A DNA stretch of 64,000 bases from positions 1 through 64,000 of the forward strand of contig NZ_SEWW01000004.1 of assembly GCF_011090385.1 (NCBI RefSeq). Direction: 5' to 3'. Origin of the DNA: Aquirufa beregesia (GTDB taxonomy: Bacteria; Bacteroidota; Bacteroidia; Cytophagales; Spirosomataceae). Below the pieces are notes generated by a model that was given only the letters and a program-made list of their open reading frames with translations, made no database searches and had not been told where the DNA came from. This document shows, in pieces, positions 26,953-36,597 of the stretch (its first letter is position 1; every line of letters starts with the position of its first letter). The position numbers were made by a program, and so were the translations under genes.

Positions 26953-27465
26953 TTAATTAGGCCATTTTCCTTGTAGTTTCATCACTTTTTCAATGACATC
27001 TCGAACAGCACCTTGTCCACCTTTAAAGGGGGAAATATACTTAACTACCTGGTGAATTTCTGGAATAGCGTCGAAAGGACAAGTACTTAGAATATTAGGT
27101 CTAGAAAGTATTTCTAAATCAGGTACATCATCTCCCATGTATAATATCTCTTCTTCAGCAAGACCAACTTCTAGTAACCATTTTTCAAAAGTTGCCGTTT
27201 TATTGGTGCCGCCTAAGCTGCTATAAATGTGTTGAAATTTAAGGTTTTCTAATCTTTTTTGAACGCCAGGATGACTGCCGCCTGTAATGACGCACATTTG
27301 ATAATTAGCTTGTCTGGCTTTTTCAATGGCATATCCATCACGAATATAAAAACTCCTGAAGTGCTCGCCTGTTTCTAGTACATGTACTTGGCCATCTGTC
27401 ATGACTCCATCGACATCAAAAACAAAGGCTTTTATACGATTAAACAGAGAAAGGACGTTTTGCAT
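26953..27465 (-). CDS. kdsC: KdsC-like HAD phosphatase (KDO-8-phosphate phosphatase family)
   Basis: 170 residues, the short cap-less HAD-IIIA type. Catalytic FVFDVDGVMTDGQVHV (two aspartates), VITGG motif II, and MGDDVPDLEIL motif IV match KdsC/YrbI. It removes phosphate from KDO-8-P, a step toward lipid A core sugar. The other kds genes are not here. Related proteins may act on sialic-acid-like 9-phosphates, so the substrate is probable, not certain. Confidence 0.8.
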   Translation of the reverse strand: MQNVLSLFNRIKAFVFDVDGVMTDGQVHVLETGEHFRSFYIRDGYAIEKARQANYQMCVITGGSHPGVQKRLENLKFQHIYSSLGGTNKTATFEKWLLEVGLAEEEILYMGDDVPDLEILSRPNILSTCPFDAIPEIHQVVKYISPFKGGQGAVRDVIEKVMKLQGKWPN

Positions 27466-27537
27466 ATTGGGCTTATTTACCGCAAATATCTTAAAATTTT
27501 GCTTATTTTTACTTGCTTTTCCCTAGGTTAGCTGAAT

Positions 27538-30500
27538 ATGTTTCGAACCCTACTTTTCTTTGTTTTTGTTTGGTTGGGGGTGAGTTTATCCACTCAGGCA
27601 CAAAAATTCTCTAATTCGAAAGGCGACTTTTCCACCGAGGTAAAAAACTGGATGCTTCTTAGTAGGAACAAAGAGGCTCCTGCTGTAGCGGATTTGTGGA
27701 TGGCTAAATGGCCTTATTCCAATCTGAATGCTGCGGAACAAAATCAGTTTGAAAAACTGGTGAAAACGATGCCCTCCATGGGCTTTAAATCCCCTCAATT
27801 AGCCTACTTGTTTATTCGTTGCACGGTTCAATTTAGCGATGATGCCGAAGCATTAAAAAGCCTTATTCAGGTTTGGGAGAAATTAGTAGAAAAGAAGGAT
27901 TTTCGGACGGCATTGACTTTGGCAGAGACTGTTGAAAATTGGCAGTATAACCAGCAGATTCCAGGTTTGGCTTCCATGTCCATTCAAGTAAAAGGGAGAT
28001 TATTGGTTACTTGGCCAAGCGATGTATTACCCGCTGATTCCTTAGGGCAGAAACTCTCGGATAATGATGGTTGGGATACGCCTGGTTCATCGGAAATAGC
28101 AGCTCCTAATGCTTCAGACAAAAACTGGCTGGTAGAGACAAAAACGGGAGGCCCAGTGCTGCTATGGAAATTCCCAGAACTAAACTATAAAACAGGCAGA
28201 GATAGCTTATATTTCTCCCCTAAAACCTTCCAATGGTCCGTAGTCAATAAGATTGGCAAAGGAACAGATACGGAGATTCCTGGAGAATTACTGGGGTATC
28301 TTGATGCCAAATGGAAAATAAAATCGTTCGAAATTTTGCCCAAAAAAGGTCAATTAGTTGGCCTAGAAGGAGATTGGATTCAATTGGAGAAGAACTTAGC
28401 TGGAAAAGGCAAGCTGAGTTTGAAGAGAAAATCAACGTCAAGCCTATTTCCATTTGAATTTCGCTCCATCGATGTCATGGCATCCCCCATTCAAGAGAAG
28501 TCGTGGAGGGCCAATGGGAGATTATGGATTTTGGGAGATAAGCGCGGATTGATTTCTTCTACTAGTCAATCGGCCTATTTTCAAGTGCTTTCTGACAAAC
28601 AGCTAGTAGGACAGATTAAAACAAAATTAATGTGGTTAAGTGCCGAGGGTAATGTAACCATTCCCGAAGGACAATTTGCGGCTTATATAGGCAGTAGAGA
28701 TACTTTACAACATCCCAGTATCCGTGCGAACTGGTACCCACTTCAAGAATTATTGCATATTCGAAAAATTGATGGGGGCCCTATGGAACGCCTACTTTTT
28801 GAAGATTCTTACCATCAAGTTCGGATTTCAGCCGATTTAGCGATTCTACATCCTCAGACAAAAAAAGTAGACTTTTTCCGATTATCAGGAAAAAACCAAG
28901 TTCCTGCTTGGGTAGAATCCTTTGATTACTTTGAAGAAAGCCGATTGACAGCATTGCAGGGGATATTAAATTATAACCCTTTGCGCATATTGTATAACCA
29001 AATCATAGAAACAAAAAGTACACAGGTTTACCTTAGGGACATAGCTCTCAAGTATAAACGTGATTATGCCTCTTTGAAGTCAGGGTTTATGATGTACCGA
29101 GATGCTGGTTATATCCAGTATCAGGACGATACGGATCAAGTTTCTTTTACCAAAATGGGCCGTCATTATGCCTTAGTTCAATTTGAAAAAAAGGATTTTG
29201 ATCGTTTTTATGTGGCATCTTTTGCTGATATGATTGAGAAAGACTCTGCCAATATTAGCTTGGAACTATCCAGGCAAAGATTGATTGTTCGGGGAATTGA
29301 CGAAATACGAGTTTCAGATTCTTTGAAGGCAAATTTTGTTCCTCAGAATAAACAAATTGTGTTTACCAAAGGACGAGATTTTGATTTTCAGGGAGAGATT
29401 AAAGTGGGGAATTATCGATTTAGGGGTCCGAATTTTCAATTTAATTTTGCCGAGTTTACCGTCAATTTTCCTAAAATAGATTCCATAACCTTTTTACCTA
29501 GGTTGAAAGATGGGTCTTTGGGAACACGAGAATTGGGCGGGCATTTTAAGTATGAGTCTGGGATGTTGCAATTAAGTCCTCCGAACAATAAATCAGGACG
29601 TTTAGGAGTGGCGGCTTATCCTAAATTAGTTATACCCAAGGGAGTTACGACCTATTTTGATGAACCCTGGCGAGCGCAAGGCTTGTATGGAAAAAAATAC
29701 TATTTCAAGGTACCTCGAATCGAATTGGACAGTTTATTGTTGAAAGACATCACCTTTGATGGGAGCTTTTTTTCCGATGGATTATTGCCGGTGCTAAAAA
29801 CCAAATTGGAATTAATGCCTGATCAATCTTTTGGTTTTAAGTATTCCATCAAAAGCCCATTAGATATTTATAAGAGTCAAGCCAAGTTTACGTTAAATGA
29901 GGCATTAATCATGGACCGAGAGGGATTACACGCATCGGGTAATTTGTCGATTTGGGGCTTAAGCTCCAATACCAAAACATCCACTTTTTATCCAGATTCC
30001 TTGGTGGCGAAAGGGATCGATGGAAAATTAATTAGTATGTATCAAGGTAAAAACACCTTCCCTTCTGCCAGTTTTGGAGTACATCATTTACATTGGTACC
30101 CAACAGTGGACAGCTTATGGATTTATCCACAGAAAAACAGAATTAGCTTGTATGCTAATCAAATCCAATTGGCAGGGAGTTTAGGTTTCCATCAGAAAAA
30201 GGTATTTGGTCAAGGACAAGTTTTCTATGGTGATGGGGTATTTAGTTCTCAGAATTTTGTCTTTAGTACAAATGTTTGGCAAAGTGACCTAAGTGATGTG
30301 AAGATTGGTCGTCAGATGAATTTGTTTAAACCCTCCGTTTATGCTCAGTCCATTTCGGTGGAAGCGGTTATGGGTACACAAAAAGTGTCCATGCGGGCGA
30401 AGAAATCCAAGGCATTATCGGATGAAAATAGCACCTTGTTATTTCCATTCATTGGTTATCAAAGCACCATCTCAGAAGCCATTTGGGATTTGGCTGCTCA

Positions 30501-32199
30501 GCGTTTTAAGTTGTCAGGAAAGTCAGGGTTTGAACTAAGTCAGTGGTCGGCAGATTCCACCATGTTTAGTCAAGATTCTACTACATTACAAAAGAAAATA
30601 GCGCATTCTGATAAGGGGCTTATTCGAGCTAGTACAGCTGATTATGATTTGAAAGCGCAGTTATTACAATTGGGAGGAGTTAAACAAATGGAAATTGGAC
30701 CCGCTCTGGTATACCCAGCTAAAGGATTATTGTCCATTCAGAAAGATGGTCAGTTTAAGCCATTTATGGGCGCTAGAGCCATGCTAGATCCAGATAATAA
30801 GCGACATGTAGTAAGCGAATTGCAGGTTAGCGAAGCAAATGCTGATGGCTGGAAAGGAGAGGCAATTTATTTATTGCCTCGTGCTTCGGGGGATAGTACA
30901 AAAATTAAAATGCGGAATTTCAGCTTTGTCGAGGAAGCTGCTACAGCTAAAAAAGCAGCCGAAAAATACATTCAAGCGGAGGCAGTTTTGAGCGAAAAAG
31001 TGCCTTTGGCTTTATCGGCCCACCAACAATTTAAAGGAGAAATTTTCTTTAAGTCCAATCAAGAGTTTTTGAATTTCAAGGGATTTATACGGCCAGTCAT
31101 TGGGCTATCTAATTTTAAAGCGGCATGGATTCCATTCGAAAACCAAGGAGGAGAATCGCCTAATTTAAAGTTGAGTCCGAGTTTACGTGATGAAGCAGGC
31201 AGACCTGTGACGGCAGGGATATTTATCAATGCCGACAATAAATTGTATCCTACTTTTTTAGGGCCACAGTCGGATGATCTAGATCCAGTATTGTATAGTG
31301 CCGAAGGGGAAGTATTGGAAGAGAAAGAGTATTATCAAGTGAAGGGAAAGCAAAGTGACATGAAACTATATGTGAAAGAAAGGCGATTAGAGGCAGAGGG
31401 GGCTGTTCAGTTGTTTACGGGCAATAAGCTTCTTACTTCCTTTGGTAAAATTTCTATGTCTACTGATACGCTGATTCCTCGCTTAGAAACGTGGACAAGT
31501 TTACAATTCCCATTTGCCCCTTCGATTTTAAAAATCATGGGGGATCGCATTGTGAAATATAATTTGGAAGAAGGTTTAAGTACGGCATCGGCAGATGAAC
31601 CAGAAATGCGGGATGATTATTTGAAAAGAGCCGAGCAGGTATTGGGGAAAGCGATTCCTGAAGCTATAAAATCGAAGATGGATCAAAACCATTTGGCGCT
31701 GGATAAGGTTTCCTTAGAGTTCACGAAGTCAATCAATTTTTCTGCAGTAAAATGGGCATGGTCACCTAATTTGAGTGCTTTTTATTCCTTGGGAGGAATA
31801 CCATTAGTCAATGTAGGGCCAGTGGATGTGAATAGTACGTTGAAAGGGTACATGGAAGTAATCAAGAAACCGAGTAAAGAGGAGTTTTATGGGTATTGGG
31901 AACTATCCGAAGATCTTTGGTATTATTTTGCGTATTTTAACGGCGAATTAGGGGTTTATTCCTCCGATAATCAGTTTTTAGCAGCCGTGAGAGAGGCGGT
32001 TAAAAATGAAAAGAAAGATAAAAAAGAGGGAGAAATTCGAGTGGTGGAAGCGGCTAGTGATGAGAAGGCGGCATTTGTTAAGAAGTTTTTAACCTTGTAT
32101 AGGCAAGAGCCCCCGATTAAAAAACAAGCACCAAAATCAAAAGGGGCACCTAAAACAACTCCTGCGACGAAACCGAAAACGAAGTCAGGAGGATTTTAA
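27538..32199 (+). CDS. very large exported protein of unknown function
   Basis: 1553 residues with a signal peptide (1-21, ending TQAQ). I do not recognise a named domain. The body is beta-rich with long stretches of alternating hydrophobic/polar residues, many aromatic residues and no cysteine-rich or enzyme motif. Short blocks such as GKGKLSLKRKSTSS, HASGNLSIWGLSS and VSELQVSEANADGWKGEAIY recall the long beta-sheet stacks of AsmA/TamB or LptD-like periplasmic proteins, but this is only a resemblance. The C-terminal 35 residues are Lys/Pro/Thr-rich. It is the first gene of a tight plus-strand operon: the PlsC-like gene starts one base after its stop, then recO and an M61 peptidase. A role in envelope building is a guess from that context. 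Confidence 0.6.
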   Translation: MFRTLLFFVFVWLGVSLSTQAQKFSNSKGDFSTEVKNWMLLSRNKEAPAVADLWMAKWPYSNLNAAEQNQFEKLVKTMPSMGFKSPQLAYLFIRCTVQFSDDAEALKSLIQVWEKLVEKKDFRTALTLAETVENWQYNQQIPGLASMSIQVKGRLLVTWPSDVLPADSLGQKLSDNDGWDTPGSSEIAAPNASDKNWLVETKTGGPVLLWKFPELNYKTGRDSLYFSPKTFQWSVVNKIGKGTDTEIPGELLGYLDAKWKIKSFEILPKKGQLVGLEGDWIQLEKNLAGKGKLSLKRKSTSSLFPFEFRSIDVMASPIQEKSWRANGRLWILGDKRGLISSTSQSAYFQVLSDKQLVGQIKTKLMWLSAEGNVTIPEGQFAAYIGSRDTLQHPSIRANWYPLQELLHIRKIDGGPMERLLFEDSYHQVRISADLAILHPQTKKVDFFRLSGKNQVPAWVESFDYFEESRLTALQGILNYNPLRILYNQIIETKSTQVYLRDIALKYKRDYASLKSGFMMYRDAGYIQYQDDTDQVSFTKMGRHYALVQFEKKDFDRFYVASFADMIEKDSANISLELSRQRLIVRGIDEIRVSDSLKANFVPQNKQIVFTKGRDFDFQGEIKVGNYRFRGPNFQFNFAEFTVNFPKIDSITFLPRLKDGSLGTRELGGHFKYESGMLQLSPPNNKSGRLGVAAYPKLVIPKGVTTYFDEPWRAQGLYGKKYYFKVPRIELDSLLLKDITFDGSFFSDGLLPVLKTKLELMPDQSFGFKYSIKSPLDIYKSQAKFTLNEALIMDREGLHASGNLSIWGLSSNTKTSTFYPDSLVAKGIDGKLISMYQGKNTFPSASFGVHHLHWYPTVDSLWIYPQKNRISLYANQIQLAGSLGFHQKKVFGQGQVFYGDGVFSSQNFVFSTNVWQSDLSDVKIGRQMNLFKPSVYAQSISVEAVMGTQKVSMRAKKSKALSDENSTLLFPFIGYQSTISEAIWDLAAQRFKLSGKSGFELSQWSADSTMFSQDSTTLQKKIAHSDKGLIRASTADYDLKAQLLQLGGVKQMEIGPALVYPAKGLLSIQKDGQFKPFMGARAMLDPDNKRHVVSELQVSEANADGWKGEAIYLLPRASGDSTKIKMRNFSFVEEAATAKKAAEKYIQAEAVLSEKVPLALSAHQQFKGEIFFKSNQEFLNFKGFIRPVIGLSNFKAAWIPFENQGGESPNLKLSPSLRDEAGRPVTAGIFINADNKLYPTFLGPQSDDLDPVLYSAEGEVLEEKEYYQVKGKQSDMKLYVKERRLEAEGAVQLFTGNKLLTSFGKISMSTDTLIPRLETWTSLQFPFAPSILKIMGDRIVKYNLEEGLSTASADEPEMRDDYLKRAEQVLGKAIPEAIKSKMDQNHLALDKVSLEFTKSINFSAVKWAWSPNLSAFYSLGGIPLVNVGPVDVNSTLKGYMEVIKKPSKEEFYGYWELSEDLWYYFAYFNGELGVYSSDNQFLAAVREAVKNEKKDKKEGEIRVVEAASDEKAAFVKKFLTLYRQEPPIKKQAPKSKGAPKTTPATKPKTKSGGF

Positions 32200-32200
32200 T

Positions 32201-32992
32201 ATGGCATCAAAATTAACGCGCTTATTTCAATTTATGGATACGCTAGGTCTTGGAGAAAGAGACCCATTTGGCAACCCCATTGTGTTTAAGCGTATCATTA
32301 TGGTGGTTCTAGGTTTTTTGACCTATAGTCGATTGGTCATGTACAATAAGACTAAAATTAAAGGGACAGAGCATTTGGATGATTTACCCGAGAGAGGGGT
32401 TTTGTTTTTATCGAATCATCAGACTTATTTTATGGATGTGATTTGTTTGTATCATATCTTTTTTTCGGTCAAATGGGGCTTTAGAAATTCGGTTAATTAT
32501 CCCATTTATTTGTTGGCACCTCGTTCCAATTTATTTTACGTAGCCGCAGCAGAAACGATGAAGGATGACGGTATTTTGCCTAAGGTTTTTGCCCAGGCCG
32601 GAGCCATTTTGGTGAATCGATCTTGGAGAGCGAAGGGAGAAAATGTCAAGCGCGAAGTCGATTTAGAGGCGGTTGAAAAAATCAAGAAAGGTTTAGGTTT
32701 TGGTTGGGTGATTAGCTTCCCGCAGGGAACCACGAGGGCCTTTGCTCCCTTGCGAAAAGGTACGGCACATTTAATCAAAAGTACCAATCCCATTGTGGTT
32801 CCAGTACGGATCAATGGATTTAGGCGGGCATTTGACAAAAAGGGATTGTTGTTAAAAATGCGCAATACTCAATTGGAAGTGGAGTTTCGCCAACCCATAC
32901 AATTTCAAGAACACGATACCGTGGAGGCCATTTTAGACAAAATTGCTTCGGAAGTAGGCTTAACATTAGAGGAAGAAAATAAGATTGATTAG
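32201..32992 (+). CDS. 1-acyl-glycerol-3-phosphate acyltransferase-like (PlsC family)
   Basis: 263 residues. Acyltransferase motif I is NHQTYFMD (HX4D) and motif III is FPQGTTRA. It transfers an acyl group to lysophosphatidate or a related lipid at the inner membrane. The start follows the giant gene stop after one base, with recO 3 bases downstream. Confidence 0.87.
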   Translation: MASKLTRLFQFMDTLGLGERDPFGNPIVFKRIIMVVLGFLTYSRLVMYNKTKIKGTEHLDDLPERGVLFLSNHQTYFMDVICLYHIFFSVKWGFRNSVNYPIYLLAPRSNLFYVAAAETMKDDGILPKVFAQAGAILVNRSWRAKGENVKREVDLEAVEKIKKGLGFGWVISFPQGTTRAFAPLRKGTAHLIKSTNPIVVPVRINGFRRAFDKKGLLLKMRNTQLEVEFRQPIQFQEHDTVEAILDKIASEVGLTLEEENKID

Positions 32993-32995
32993 GAG

Positions 32996-33685
32996 ATGCA
33001 ACGGAAAACGAGGGGTTTGGTCATTAACAACATGCGGTATCGTGAGACATCCTTATTGATTACCATTTACACAGCAGAATTTGGCATAGCGTCCTACATA
33101 GAAAATGGCGTTCGATCGGCCAAAGCCAAACATAAAATGGCCCTTTTCCAGCCCATGACATTGCTGGATTTGGAAGTATATCATAAACCGGGAAAAGGCC
33201 TTCATCGGATTTCAGAGGCTAAATGTTATTATCCTTATCAACAAATTCCTTTTGATATCATTAAGTCCAGTATTGCGCTATTTTTAAGTGAGGTTTTAGG
33301 AAAGGTGTTGAAAGAAGAAGAGGAGAACATTCCTTTATTTGATTTTCTAGAGGAATCTTTCCAATACTTGGATAAGTCAAAAGCTCATGTAGAGAATTTT
33401 CATATTCAATTTTTGTGGGAATTGAGTGCCTATTTGGGCTTTGGTTCTAGCAATTCTGGGGAATTTTTTAGTCAAATGAGTCCATGGATTGGTTCAGAAA
33501 AAGTAGCTAGCTTATCTCCTATTTTAGAGGAATTAATTGGTTCAGGCTATGGGAAAACCGCTTCTATGACTAAATTACAGCGCAAGGAATTGGTGGCGAT
33601 TATGTTGCAATATTATCAAATTCATATGGAATCCATCGGTGAGATTCGTTCGTGGCAGGTTTTACAAGAAGTGATGGCATCATGA
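32996..33685 (+). CDS. recO: DNA repair protein RecO
   Basis: 229 residues. The N-terminal OB fold opens with TRGLVINNMRYRETSLLITIYTAEFG, then RSAKAKHKMALFQPMTLLDLEVYHK, and the helical C-terminal half matches RecO. It helps load RecA on SSB-coated DNA with RecR. No zinc cysteines are visible, as in several Bacteroidota RecO proteins. Its stop overlaps the M61 start (ATGA). Confidence 0.92.
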   Translation: MQRKTRGLVINNMRYRETSLLITIYTAEFGIASYIENGVRSAKAKHKMALFQPMTLLDLEVYHKPGKGLHRISEAKCYYPYQQIPFDIIKSSIALFLSEVLGKVLKEEEENIPLFDFLEESFQYLDKSKAHVENFHIQFLWELSAYLGFGSSNSGEFFSQMSPWIGSEKVASLSPILEELIGSGYGKTASMTKLQRKELVAIMLQYYQIHMESIGEIRSWQVLQEVMAS

Positions 33686-35124
33686 AGCATGTATCTTTTT
33701 ATCACGTGAGCCCTTCTGAAACCGAGGAGTATTTTTTGAACATTGTTTTTCGATTTCAAGTGAGTAGAACTGGCATGACCAGTTTACAATTGCCTATTTG
33801 GCGACCGGGGAGATATCAGGCTCAACATTTTTCTAAGAATATCCCACAAGTAAGAGCTTTTGATCCATCTGGAGAGGAAATCACGCTCAACAAAAAGGGA
33901 ACTTCTGCGTGGGAATTTCACGGAGAGAAAAATCAAAGCGTGGAAGTGCGATATACCTACTATGCCCAGCAAGCAGATGCTGGGGGAAGCGTATCGAATC
34001 AGGAGATGCTTTATGTGAATTTCATTACCTGTTTATTGTTTATCCAAGGTCAAGAAGAGTGTGCGTGTGAAGTTAAGGTAGATATACCGGAAGCCTGGAA
34101 GGTGGCGACTTCTTTGAAAGAGAGTAAAAAGGGGCTTTGGGCAGCAGCGAGTTATCGGGATTTGGTGGATTCGACTTTCTTGGCTAGTCGAGAACTAATC
34201 CAACACCATTGGAAACAGGGGAATTGTCATTTTTGGGTAGAGGGAATTGGACCAGCTAGTATTTTTCAAGGCAAGTTGTTAGAGTCCTATCGACAAATCG
34301 CGGCCTATCAATTGGAATGGATGGGGCATTTTCCTGTGAAGGAATATCGTTTTTTACATTGGATTAAAGAGGAGGCCTTTTATCATGGAGTGGAACACCG
34401 TAGTTCAACCATGATGGTGTTGGGTCCGCCAGATCGAGATTTATATGATGATTTGATAGGATTGGCTTCACATGAATTGTTTCATGTGTGGAATATAGCA
34501 ACGATTCGTCCCAAGGAATTATGGCCCTATAATTATGTGGAGGAAGTGTATTTCCCTACGGCTTGGTTTGTGGAGGGGGTGACAACCTATTTGGGAGATT
34601 GGTTTTTAGTGGCATCTGGGGTATATCAAACGGAAGAATATCTAGCCTCTCTTTTGGGCAATTTGAAATTGCATTTTGAACGAGATGGAGCTTCCAAACA
34701 ATCGCTGATTGAGAGCTCCATAGATTTATGGTTGGATGGCTATGGAAAGGCTACTCCTGGGAAAAGGGTTTCTATTTATTACAAAGGGGCGATTGTCGCT
34801 TTAGCATTGGATTTATTGATTCGAAAGAAATTTGTGCATCGTAAATCGATACGGGACGTCATGGTTCTGATGAATGAAAGGTACGGAATGAAGCAGCAAG
34901 GTTATGAATTAGCCGATGTGTATCGGGTTGTGGAAGAAGTATATGAGGAGATATTGCCGGATTTTTGGAAGGTTTGGGTGGAAGGAAATGAACCATTGGA
35001 AGGACCTTTGAATGAGCTATTTGATTTTGTGGGATTGAAATTGGAGAGTTCTGATCGAGGATTGTTGTTGAATCAGTTTGGGGAAGAATTGAACACAGAT
35101 TGTCAGCAATGGCTTATCAAGTAA
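33682..35124 (+). CDS. M61-family glycyl aminopeptidase, without C-terminal PDZ domain
   Basis: About 480 residues from the Met of MKHVSFYHVSPSETEEYF; the earlier start at 33652 would overlap recO by 34 bases. The N-terminal beta-sandwich contains RPGRYQAQHFSKNI. The catalytic part has SHELFHVWN (HExxH) and WFVEGVTTYLGD (third ligand Glu). Typical M61 proteins are near 590-620 residues with a PDZ domain after the catalytic part; this one ends about 100 residues early. No signal peptide is visible. Confidence 0.83.
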   Translation: MKHVSFYHVSPSETEEYFLNIVFRFQVSRTGMTSLQLPIWRPGRYQAQHFSKNIPQVRAFDPSGEEITLNKKGTSAWEFHGEKNQSVEVRYTYYAQQADAGGSVSNQEMLYVNFITCLLFIQGQEECACEVKVDIPEAWKVATSLKESKKGLWAAASYRDLVDSTFLASRELIQHHWKQGNCHFWVEGIGPASIFQGKLLESYRQIAAYQLEWMGHFPVKEYRFLHWIKEEAFYHGVEHRSSTMMVLGPPDRDLYDDLIGLASHELFHVWNIATIRPKELWPYNYVEEVYFPTAWFVEGVTTYLGDWFLVASGVYQTEEYLASLLGNLKLHFERDGASKQSLIESSIDLWLDGYGKATPGKRVSIYYKGAIVALALDLLIRKKFVHRKSIRDVMVLMNERYGMKQQGYELADVYRVVEEVYEEILPDFWKVWVEGNEPLEGPLNELFDFVGLKLESSDRGLLLNQFGEELNTDCQQWLIK

Positions 35125-35141
35125 TTGATAAAAGACAAAAT

Positions 35142-35170
35142 TTGTCGCAAAACGATTGCAAATGTCGCAT
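35142..35170. promoter_or_regulatory. direct repeats upstream of the XRE gene, possible operator
   Basis: TGTCGCA occurs at 35143-35149 and 35163-35169, 20 bases apart (about two helical turns). A TTTG at 35188-35191 is followed after 21 bases by TTCTTTTG (35213-35220), a one-mismatch -7 element. The repeats would sit just upstream of that promoter, as an autoregulatory site might. Confidence 0.3.
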
Positions 35171-35233
35171 AGGTTTATTTTATGTCATTTGACGCACACA
35201 GCAATCCTCTAATTCTTTTGGAATTTTACTGCG

Positions 35234-35584
35234 ATGAAAGACTTCGCAAAAAGCATTCGAAAAATTAGATCAGATAAAGGATATAGCCAAGACTATGTGG
35301 CGATGAAATTAAATATTTCAACGTCCTCTTATTCTAAAATTGAGCGAGGGCAAACAGATCCCTCTTTATCTCGAATGAAGCAAATTGCGGAGGTATTGGA
35401 GTTTGATTTAGGAGAAATTTTATTGGAAAAACTTGCTTTAACCATAGGTAATACGAATGATTTAAACCCGAGTGAGGGATATAGTTTTGTCATGCGTAAG
35501 GAATTTGATGAATCCTTGCGACTGATTCTGGAATTACAAAGAAAAATAGCCGAGTTGAGTGCTAAATTGGAGCAACGGGGTTAA
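35234..35584 (+). CDS. XRE-family helix-turn-helix regulator
   Basis: 116 residues. A classic HTH_3 fold at the N-terminus (IRKIRSDKGYSQDYVAMKLNISTSSYSKIERGQTDPSLSRMKQIAEVL, about 8-56) is followed by a linker and a short coiled-coil end (LRLILELQRKIAELSAKLEQ) that probably dimerises. It stands alone between the M61 gene and hemB. The target is unknown; autoregulation is plausible from the repeats upstream. Confidence 0.85.
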   Translation: MKDFAKSIRKIRSDKGYSQDYVAMKLNISTSSYSKIERGQTDPSLSRMKQIAEVLEFDLGEILLEKLALTIGNTNDLNPSEGYSFVMRKEFDESLRLILELQRKIAELSAKLEQRG

Positions 35585-35595
35585 TATTTATTCTG

Positions 35596-35603
35596 TAACT
35601 TTG
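35596..35603 (+). promoter_or_regulatory. Bacteroidota -7 promoter element for hemB
   Basis: TAACTTTG matches TAnnTTTG, 19 bases before the hemB start. The leader would be very short (about 14 bases). Confidence 0.45.
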
Positions 35604-35622
35604 CAACTTAATTGGATCAATC

Positions 35623-36594
35623 ATGTTGCAAAGACCTCGTAGAAATCGTCAAAGTGCTGTTATCCGTTCCATGGTGGAAGAAAATAGATTATCTGTTAAG
35701 GATATGATATTTCCGCTATTTGTCATGGAGGGTCAAAATACTCAAACGGAGATCTCTTCCATGCCGGGAATTTACCGGTTTACCTTAGACTTATTGTTAG
35801 CGGAGATTGAATCCTGTGTCAAACTGGGTATTCAGTCCTTTGCTTTATTTCCTCAAATCCCAGAATCTAAAAAGGATTCCATGGCAACGGAGAGTTATAA
35901 AAAGGGGAATATTTACATCGAATCCATTTATGAAATCAGTAAGCGATTCCCAGAAATCAGCTTATTGACGGATGTGGCGATGGATCCATATAGTTCAGAT
36001 GGACATGATGGAATCGTTAAAGACGGTCAGATTTTAAATGATGAAACCTTACCGGTTTTGGCCAAGATGGCGATTGCACAAGCGCAGGCTGGAAGCAAGT
36101 TGATTGGCCCATCGGATATGATGGACGGACGAGTAGGTTATTTGCGTCAAGCTTTGGATGAGGCGGGATATTCTCAAGTGGGCATCATGGCATATACGGC
36201 TAAATATGCCTCGGCATTTTACGGGCCATTCCGTGATGCATTGGAATCTGCTCCTAAGTTTGGAGATAAGAAAACCTATCAAATGAATCCAGCGAATCGT
36301 CGGGAGGCATTGATAGAAGCAGAATTGGATGAAATGGAGGGGGCTGATTTTTTAATGGTGAAGCCCGCTTTAGCCTATTTGGATATTATAGCCTTGTTGA
36401 AAGAAAACAGTCATTTACCCATTGCAGCCTACAATGTTTCAGGGGAATATGCCATGGTAAAAGCAGCGGCCCAAAATGGCTGGATAGATGGAGAAAAGGC
36501 CATGTTGGAGAGTTTGTTGTCCATTAAGCGCGCAGGAGCGCAGGTAATTTTGACCTATTTTGCCAAAGAGTTTGCACAATTAAAATTAGCGTAA
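35623..36594 (+). CDS. hemB: porphobilinogen synthase (delta-aminolevulinate dehydratase)
   Basis: 323 residues. Catalytic lysines are in QAGSKLIGPSDMMDGRVG and FLMVKPALAYLDI. The metal-site segment reads DVAMDPYSSDGHDG, with Asp where zinc-dependent forms have Cys, so this is the magnesium/potassium-type enzyme. It joins two aminolevulinate molecules in haem synthesis. purM begins 3 bases later. Confidence 0.96.
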   Translation: MLQRPRRNRQSAVIRSMVEENRLSVKDMIFPLFVMEGQNTQTEISSMPGIYRFTLDLLLAEIESCVKLGIQSFALFPQIPESKKDSMATESYKKGNIYIESIYEISKRFPEISLLTDVAMDPYSSDGHDGIVKDGQILNDETLPVLAKMAIAQAQAGSKLIGPSDMMDGRVGYLRQALDEAGYSQVGIMAYTAKYASAFYGPFRDALESAPKFGDKKTYQMNPANRREALIEAELDEMEGADFLMVKPALAYLDIIALLKENSHLPIAAYNVSGEYAMVKAAAQNGWIDGEKAMLESLLSIKRAGAQVILTYFAKEFAQLKLA

Positions 36595-36597
36595 TAT

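Noticed and set aside
30123-30131. Exact TTATCCACA DnaA box at 30.1 kb
   Set aside because: Isolated, inside a coding region (reads YPQ), with no cluster, AT-rich gap or bias change around it.
33694-33703. TCACGTGA-containing sites near 33.7 kb and 50.9 kb as extra parS
   Set aside because: Only the central octamer or fewer bases match; the outer parS arms are absent.
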